Assembly: GCA_031259485.1 (NCBI GenBank)
Contig: JAIRLH010000199.1
Span: 1 to 6,018, forward strand
DNA: 6,018 nucleotides
Source of the DNA: Elusimicrobiota bacterium
Lineage (GTDB): Bacteria > Elusimicrobiota > Elusimicrobia > Elusimicrobiales > Elusimicrobiaceae
Reading direction: 5' to 3'
Position 1 is the stretch's first letter. Each line of letters starts with the position of its first letter. The notes under the pieces were generated by a model. That model was not told the DNA's origin. It was given only the letters and a program-made list of their open reading frames with translations, and searched no databases. Positions 1 to 3,958 of the stretch are shown here, one piece after another. The translations under genes were made by a program, and so were the position numbers.

Positions 1-2
1 TC

Positions 3-56
3 GGGATAGAATTTATATTTATTGTTCCGGCCGCGATAATTCTGAAATTTTTATGA
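3..56 (+). CDS. possible C-terminal tail of an upstream membrane protein (partial, unproven)
   Basis: One plus-strand frame is open from the window edge to a TGA at 54-56 and reads GIEFIFIVPAAIILKFL. This is strongly hydrophobic and would suit the last transmembrane segment of an upstream membrane protein. The stretch is only 17 codons, AT-rich sequence often yields hydrophobic codons by chance, and another plus-strand frame here is also open (positions 2-61), so the call is weak. If real, its stop codon overlaps the TG of the pilin promoter. No family can be named. Confidence 0.2.
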   Translation, partial: GIEFIFIVPAAIILKFL

Positions 57-62
57 TATAAT
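34..62 (+). promoter_or_regulatory. extended -10 promoter of the pilin gene
   Basis: Positions 57-62 are a perfect TATAAT, preceded at 54-56 by TGA, giving the extended -10 form TGnTATAAT. The region one helical spacer upstream (about 34-39, CGATAA) matches the -35 consensus TTGACA poorly, which fits a promoter relying on its extended -10. Transcription would start near position 69, leaving a leader of about 30 bases before the pilin ATG. The local sequence is AT-rich, so a chance match is possible, but the placement relative to the gene is good. Confidence 0.6.
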
Positions 63-87
63 AATTTAGCTTCATGCTATTGCTTAC

Positions 88-92
88 AGGAG
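88..92 (+). promoter_or_regulatory. ribosome binding site of the pilin gene
   Basis: AGGAG lies 7 bases upstream of the ATG at 100. It decides the start: the alternative ATG at 127 would give a five-residue leader lacking basic residues and has no comparable site before it. Confidence 0.8.
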
Positions 93-99
93 AAAAGAT

Positions 100-642
100 A
101 TGTTTTATAATCAGAAGAAATTAAAAATGTTTTCAGCTGGTTTCACGCTTATAGAGCTGCTGGTAGTAGTGCTGATAATCGGCATACTTGCGGCTATCGC
201 GCTGCCGCAATATAATAAAGCGGTTGCCAAAACCCGCGCTGTGGAAGCATTGATTCTTATACGTAAGATTGCGTCCGCAAGGGAAAGATATTGGCTGGCG
301 ACCGACGAACTGCCAAAATATTTTAACGATTTAGACATAACATTAAATAAAGAAGAAAAGAGATTTCCCGGATACAATGATCAATATGCCCAAATGGACA
401 TATCTAAAGACTGGTACATTTTAATGGGCTCAGGAGAATATTCAAATTATCTTACCGCATACCCCAAAAATAACAATAGCCAGCTGCCATATATAAGCTG
501 GCAACGAGGAGTGAATAAAACATTTTGCGTTTATGGCAATCAAAAAGCTTTAGATCTATGCAAATCTTTAGGAGCAAAGGAAACATCTCCTCCCACAACG
601 AATTGCGGTTGGGGTGAAACTATGCCATGCCTAGCTTTTTAA
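100..642 (+). CDS. type IV pilin / type II secretion pseudopilin-like prepilin
   Basis: This 180-residue prepilin would be cut by prepilin peptidase, N-methylated and assembled into a pilus or secretion pseudopilus in the cell envelope. The leader (residues 1-14) is short and basic (QKKLK) and ends in Gly14. Cleavage before Phe15 gives a mature protein starting FTLIELLVVVLIIGILAAIA, with the family's Glu at mature position 5 (residue 19) and a hydrophobic helix to about residue 36. The usual PQY turn and an amphipathic helix rich in Ala, Arg and Lys follow. The variable C-terminal half has four cysteines (143, 154, 169, 177), which could form two disulfides. It stands alone with its own promoter and ribosome site, convergent with the neighbouring cluster. 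Its sequence is much more AT-rich than that cluster. Major pilin, minor pilin and pseudopilin cannot be told apart here, so no symbol is given. The general resemblance is to Elusimicrobiota pilins (from memory). Confidence 0.93.
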   Translation: MFYNQKKLKMFSAGFTLIELLVVVLIIGILAAIALPQYNKAVAKTRAVEALILIRKIASARERYWLATDELPKYFNDLDITLNKEEKRFPGYNDQYAQMDISKDWYILMGSGEYSNYLTAYPKNNNSQLPYISWQRGVNKTFCVYGNQKALDLCKSLGAKETSPPTTNCGWGETMPCLAF

Positions 643-671
643 TCTTATTGCCGCTGGGGAGGATTTTGAAG

Positions 672-1679
672 CTACCGCTGGGCGTTATTATAGCAAGCAG
701 CGCACGCGCCCTCGGCCGAGACCATGCACGGCCCCAGCGGTTTCAGCGGCGTGCAGCCGCGCCCGAAGTACGGACACTGCGGCGGTTTTATTTTACCCTT
801 TAAAACCAAAGCGCAGCGGCATTTTGTGTGCGGCTCTTTTGCCGGTTTTAAGTCAAAGGCTTTGGCCGCGTCAAAACGAGAGAATTCTTTTTTAAACGCC
901 AGCGCGGATTTTTTTATCAGCCCGAAGCCGCGCCATTTTCCGTCCGCAGGTTCAAAAACGCTGGCGATAATTTTTTGAGCCGCGCCGTTGCCGCGCGGGC
1001 CTGCCCAAGCGTAAGCACTGCTGACAAGCGGCTTTTGCGCATTCAGCAATATTTCAACGGCTTTCATAATTTCCGCCGCGTTAAATCCGCCGACAACCGC
1101 CGGTTTTTTGTATTGGCGCGCGATGAAATCAAATATTTTGTAACCCGTTATCACGCTTACATTGCCGGGCAGCAGGAAGGCGTCAATATCATTTTTTTCG
1201 TCCAGAATAATTTTGAGCGCGGGCGGGATTGTTTTTAAACAGCAGTAAATATAAAAATTTTTGAGCTTAAGCCGCGCCGCCTCCAGCGCGCACGCGGCGA
1301 TAAGAGGGGCCGTGGTCTCAAACCCCACGGCGAGGAAAATCATTTTTTTGCCGGCGTTTGCGCGCGCAAGCGCGAGCGCGTCCAAAGGATTATAAACTAT
1401 GCGTATATCCGCGCCTTTTGCGGCCGCGCCCTGTAATGAAATTTTAGTGCCCGGCACGCGCAACATATCGCCGAAGGTGCCGGTGATGACGTCGGGCTTC
1501 AAGGCAAGCGAAATCATTGCGTCAATATCGCTCTGCGCGCTTACGCACACGGGGCAGCCCGGCCCGCTGATAAAATTTACTTTGTCTTTCAGCAGTTGCG
1601 CCAGCCCGCTTTTGGCGATGGCGTGCGTGTGCGTGCCGCAGACTTCCATTATGTTTAAAGGTTTGCCCGTTTGCTTCAT
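672..1679 (-). CDS. hypD: HypD, [NiFe]-hydrogenase Fe(CN)2CO cofactor assembly protein (short, divergent)
   Basis: HypD is a cytoplasmic iron-sulfur scaffold that, with HypC, carries the Fe(CN)2CO unit made during [NiFe]-hydrogenase maturation. Visible motifs are EVCGTHTH (Cys14), GPGCPVC (Cys42, Cys45) and GFETTAP (119-125). The C-terminus is Cys-rich, with CRC (287, 289), Cys302, CTP (309), GPC (318) and EGACAAC (326, 329), where a [4Fe-4S] cluster is expected. The 14/42/45 spacing equals that of the key E. coli cysteines 41/69/72. At 335 residues it lacks about 20-30 N-terminal residues usual in the family; it cannot be extended because an in-frame TAA lies directly before the ATG. The usual PGHVS block reads PGNVS (Asn173), and the usual GFE after the VV strand reads GFN (Asn200). 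It is the last gene of the cluster, abuts nfnA with no gap, and has only a weak TAGG before it, so translation is probably coupled. Family identity is secure; full activity is not. Confidence 0.93.
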   Translation of the reverse strand: MKQTGKPLNIMEVCGTHTHAIAKSGLAQLLKDKVNFISGPGCPVCVSAQSDIDAMISLALKPDVITGTFGDMLRVPGTKISLQGAAAKGADIRIVYNPLDALALARANAGKKMIFLAVGFETTAPLIAACALEAARLKLKNFYIYCCLKTIPPALKIILDEKNDIDAFLLPGNVSVITGYKIFDFIARQYKKPAVVGGFNAAEIMKAVEILLNAQKPLVSSAYAWAGPRGNGAAQKIIASVFEPADGKWRGFGLIKKSALAFKKEFSRFDAAKAFDLKPAKEPHTKCRCALVLKGKIKPPQCPYFGRGCTPLKPLGPCMVSAEGACAACYNNAQR

Positions 1680-1682
1680 TTA
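1677..1682 (-). promoter_or_regulatory. zero-gap, same-frame stop/start junction between nfnA and hypD
   Basis: On the minus strand the nfnA stop TAA (1682-1680) is followed immediately by the hypD ATG (1679-1677), and both genes use the same frame. No good Shine-Dalgarno precedes hypD; only TAGG ending 10 bases upstream. Reinitiation by ribosomes finishing nfnA is the likeliest way hypD is translated. Stop-codon readthrough would yield an NfnA-HypD fusion, but nothing in the sequence shows that this occurs. Confidence 0.75.
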
Positions 1683-2534
1683 GTGAAGGCCTATTTTGCA
1701 CTTATGGTCTTTGACACAGCTTTCAAGAGCGAGTTTTTCTTCCTGCTTATACTCGCCGGTGCGCAGCATTAAATTGTCAAAATCAATATTGTCTGCCTCA
1801 AACATCGGGCCGTCCACGCAGGCGAATTTTGTCTGCCCGTTTACAACAACGCGGCAGCAGCCGCACATGCCTGTGCCGTCCAGCATTATCGGATTTAGGC
1901 TGGCAAAGGGTTTTATGCCCAGCTCCTTCATGAGTTTTGCGGTGAATTTCATCATGGGCACGGGGCCGATGATGAAGCCCGCGTCAATCTTTTCGCCCTG
2001 ATGCACGAGGCTTTTGATAGCGTCGGTAACCATGCCTTTGAGGCCATGACTGCCGTCGTCAGTAGCTATCACAAAAGCGTCGCTGAGTCGCGCCATGCGC
2101 TCTTCCAAAATAAGCAAATCTTTGCTTCGCGCGCCCAGCACGCTTATTATGTGGTTGCCCGCCTGTTTAAGCGCGCGCGCTATGGGGTAAACTTCGGCAA
2201 TGCCGACGCCGCCGCCCACAACGGCGACTGTGCCGTATTTTTTCATTTCAACTGCCGCGCCAAGCGGGCCAGCCACAGTGTCAAACTTGTCGCCATTTTT
2301 CATGGCGTTGAAGGAAGCCGTGCTTTTGCCGACGGACTGTATTATGGCGGTGATTGCGCCTTTGTCCGCGTCCCAGTCAACCAATGTTACCGGCACGCGC
2401 TCACCGGCTTCTCCATAACGTAATATTATAAACTGCCCCGCTTTTGCGGTACTCGCTATAAGCGGGGCATAAATTTCAAACTCACTTATTGTGGCGGATA
2501 AATCCGTCTTGTTTATAATTTCGTTGCGTTCCAT
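1680..2534 (-). CDS. nfnA: NfnA, small subunit of NADH-dependent ferredoxin:NADP+ oxidoreductase (electron-bifurcating)
   Basis: NfnA pairs with NfnB in a cytoplasmic flavin-based bifurcating transhydrogenase: NADH plus reduced ferredoxin reduce two NADP+. This 284-residue protein has the ferredoxin-reductase/PyrK-like fold. It shows an FAD-contact segment ERVPVTLVD (45-53), GPLG (89-92), a dinucleotide-binding loop VVGGGVGIAEVYP (105-117), GARSKD (134-139) and TDDGSHG (158-164). The C-terminal [2Fe-2S] motif is DGTGMCGCC plus FACVDGP. Likely ligands are Cys224, Cys227, Cys239 and, as known for Nfn, Asp219. Cys226 is an extra cysteine in a spot that, as I recall, is often Ala. The ATG at 2534 was chosen over one at 2594 because it has AAAAAAGG 8 bases upstream, lies one base after the nfnB stop, and gives the usual family length. 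Older annotations use sulfide dehydrogenase (sudB). PyrK is less likely given the NfnB neighbour and the absence of a pyrD gene in view. Confidence 0.93.
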   Translation of the reverse strand: MERNEIINKTDLSATISEFEIYAPLIASTAKAGQFIILRYGEAGERVPVTLVDWDADKGAITAIIQSVGKSTASFNAMKNGDKFDTVAGPLGAAVEMKKYGTVAVVGGGVGIAEVYPIARALKQAGNHIISVLGARSKDLLILEERMARLSDAFVIATDDGSHGLKGMVTDAIKSLVHQGEKIDAGFIIGPVPMMKFTAKLMKELGIKPFASLNPIMLDGTGMCGCCRVVVNGQTKFACVDGPMFEADNIDFDNLMLRTGEYKQEEKLALESCVKDHKCKIGLH

Positions 2535-2535
2535 T

Positions 2536-3939
2536 TTATTTACCTTTTTTGCTTTTGCCGTGCAGATATTTGTTAATTCTGTGCGCCGACGCAATGCCGT
2601 CTTTCATCGCGAGCAACACCGTGGCGCCGCCGCGCGCGATATCGCCGCCGCAGAAAACGCCTGCTATGCTTGTGGCGCCGTTTTCGTCCTGCGCGATGGT
2701 GCCGTGCTCCGTCATTTTTAAAGCAGGCGTGCTGCGCGGTATGACAGGGTTGGGCTTCTGCCCTATCGCCACTATTATTGTATCGGCGGGGATAATAAAG
2801 TCCGAGCCCTCCATAATCACGGGTTTGCGGCGGCCCTTTTCGTCCGGCTCTCCCAGCCGCGCTTTGAGGCATTTGAGGCCTTTTACGCGGCCGTTTTCAT
2901 CGGTAAGAATTTCTTTTTGGATTGTGAGGAAGTCAAAAATTACGCCTTCCTCAATGGCGTTTTCAACTTCTTCTTCGCGCGCGGGCATTTCATTGCGCGA
3001 ACGGCGGTAAACCACGCGCACGCTCTGCGGGCCCAAGCGCGCGGCGCAGCGCGCGGCGTCCATCGCGCTGTTGCCGCCGCCCAGAACTATAACGTTTTTG
3101 CCCACTCGCACCGGCGTCGCGGCGCGCGGGAAGTTATAGGCCTCCATCAGATTGACACGCGTCAGAAATTCGTTCGCGCTGTAAACGCCCAAAGCGTTTT
3201 CGCCGGCGATATCGGCCATTGTCGGCAAACCCGCGCCGCTGCCGATATAGACGGCATCGTATTCTTTAAGCAGCTCTTCAATGCCCAGAGAAGGGCCGGC
3301 CAAAGTATCGTTAATAAATTTTACGCCCATTTCCTTAACCGTTTCCACCTCGGCCGTGATTACTGCGCGCGGCAGGCGGAAGGAAGGTATCCCGTAGCGC
3401 AGCACTCCGCCGTAATCGTGCAGGGCTTCAAAAATGACAACCGCGTGGCCTGCGCGCCGTAACTCCGCCGCGCAGGAAAGCGACGACGGTCCCGAGCCTA
3501 TACACGCTATTTTAAGCCCCGTTTCGTGCGAAGGTTTGGGCGGCGTAAGCAGACCGGCTTTGCGCGCGGCAGATGCCACATATCTTTCAAGCAAACCTAT
3601 AGAGACGGGGCCGAATTTTTCCTTAAGCACGCACGCGCCCTGGCAATAGTTTTCCTGCGGGCAGACGCGGCCGCATACCGCAGGCAGAAGGCTTGTTTCC
3701 ATTATTTTTGAGGCCGCGCCTTTTAAATCGTCTTTGAGCAGCAGTTCAATAAAGGCCGGTATTTTTACGTTGACAGGGCACGCCGCCTCGCACTTCGGGT
3801 TTTTGCAGTTGAGGCAGCGGTCTGCTTCAAGCAATGCTTCTTCTTTGCTTAAGCCTTGGGAGACTTCGTCAAAATTTTTTATTCTTTCCCGCGGGCTCTG
3901 GCGTTTACCGTGCCGGCGCGGGAGCGACGGATTGGGCAT
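2536..3939 (-). CDS. nfnB: NfnB, large subunit of NADH-dependent ferredoxin:NADP+ oxidoreductase (GltD-like flavoprotein)
   Basis: NfnB carries the bifurcating FAD, the NADP(H) site and two [4Fe-4S] clusters that take electrons from ferredoxin. Its 467 residues match the usual length of about 465-470. The N-terminal domain has Cys42, 45, 50, 54 and Cys89, 93, 99, 103. By analogy with dihydropyrimidine dehydrogenase (ligands 79/82/87/140 and 91/130/136/Gln156), one cluster would use 42/45/50/103 and the other 54/93/99 plus Glu118 in IGLLERY. That Glu is the ligand expected in Nfn. FAD-binding GSGPSSL is at 148-154 and NADPH-binding LGGGNSAMDAAR at 286-297, with YRRSRNEMP following. The C-terminal FAD motif GVFCGGDIARGGAT is at 427-440. 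The ATG at 3939 has GGAG 9 bases upstream and follows the GH57 stop by 19 bases. GltD-type glutamate synthase small subunit is the main alternative; adjacency to nfnA and the absence of a glutamate synthase large subunit in view favour NfnB. Confidence 0.94.
   Translation of the reverse strand: MPNPSLPRRHGKRQSPRERIKNFDEVSQGLSKEEALLEADRCLNCKNPKCEAACPVNVKIPAFIELLLKDDLKGAASKIMETSLLPAVCGRVCPQENYCQGACVLKEKFGPVSIGLLERYVASAARKAGLLTPPKPSHETGLKIACIGSGPSSLSCAAELRRAGHAVVIFEALHDYGGVLRYGIPSFRLPRAVITAEVETVKEMGVKFINDTLAGPSLGIEELLKEYDAVYIGSGAGLPTMADIAGENALGVYSANEFLTRVNLMEAYNFPRAATPVRVGKNVIVLGGGNSAMDAARCAARLGPQSVRVVYRRSRNEMPAREEEVENAIEEGVIFDFLTIQKEILTDENGRVKGLKCLKARLGEPDEKGRRKPVIMEGSDFIIPADTIIVAIGQKPNPVIPRSTPALKMTEHGTIAQDENGATSIAGVFCGGDIARGGATVLLAMKDGIASAHRINKYLHGKSKKGK
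2543..2550 (-). promoter_or_regulatory. ribosome binding site of nfnA, inside the 3' end of nfnB
   Basis: The minus strand reads AAAAAAGG with 8 bases before the ATG at 2534. It lies within the last nfnB codons, which encode the Lys-rich tail. It fixes the nfnA start and suggests tight coupling, since the nfnB stop and nfnA start are one base apart. Confidence 0.75.
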
Positions 3940-3946
3940 AGTTTGA

Positions 3947-3952
3947 ATCTCC
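3947..3952 (-). promoter_or_regulatory. ribosome binding site of nfnB
   Basis: GGAGAT on the minus strand, with GGAG ending 9 bases before the ATG at 3939. It sits in the 19-base gap after the GH57 gene. The gap holds no recognisable promoter or terminator, so nfnB is probably on the same transcript as the gene before it. Confidence 0.75.
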
Positions 3953-3958
3953 GTTTAA

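Noticed and set aside
111..377. Antisense open frame over the 5' half of the pilin
   Set aside because: The pilin frame is clearly coding with a textbook prepilin N-terminus, and the antisense frame shows no independent support.
620..640. Imperfect hairpin CTATGCCATGCCTAG followed by a run of five T, resembling a rho-independent terminator for the pilin
   Set aside because: It lies inside the last pilin codons, has a mismatch in a stem of only five paired bases and a three-base loop, and is too weak to call.
651..741. Two copies of CCGCTGGG (651-658 and 675-682) that could each pair with CCCAGCGG at 733-740, suggesting alternative hairpins at the convergent gene ends
   Set aside because: The arms are 8-9 bases with long loops, one arm lies in hypD coding sequence, and no T-run follows on either strand. 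Chance in GC-rich sequence is sufficient.
2168..2182. Alternating GCGCGCGC run, considered as a Z-DNA-forming or regulatory tract
   Set aside because: It is short, lies inside nfnA codons for Ala and Arg, and similar GCGC-rich runs occur throughout the cluster as a compositional habit.
2535..2594. Upstream extension of nfnA to an ATG at 2594
   Set aside because: The extra 20 residues overlap nfnB in another frame and look unlike the family; the ATG at 2534 has a good ribosome site and gives the normal length.
2917..3462. Long open frame antisense to nfnB (about 181 codons), and similar long antisense frames opposite GH57 (5132-5674) and nfnA (2001-2423)
   Set aside because: These mirror the codon bias of well-supported genes on the other strand, lack family resemblance, and read as low-complexity Ala/Arg/His-rich shadows.
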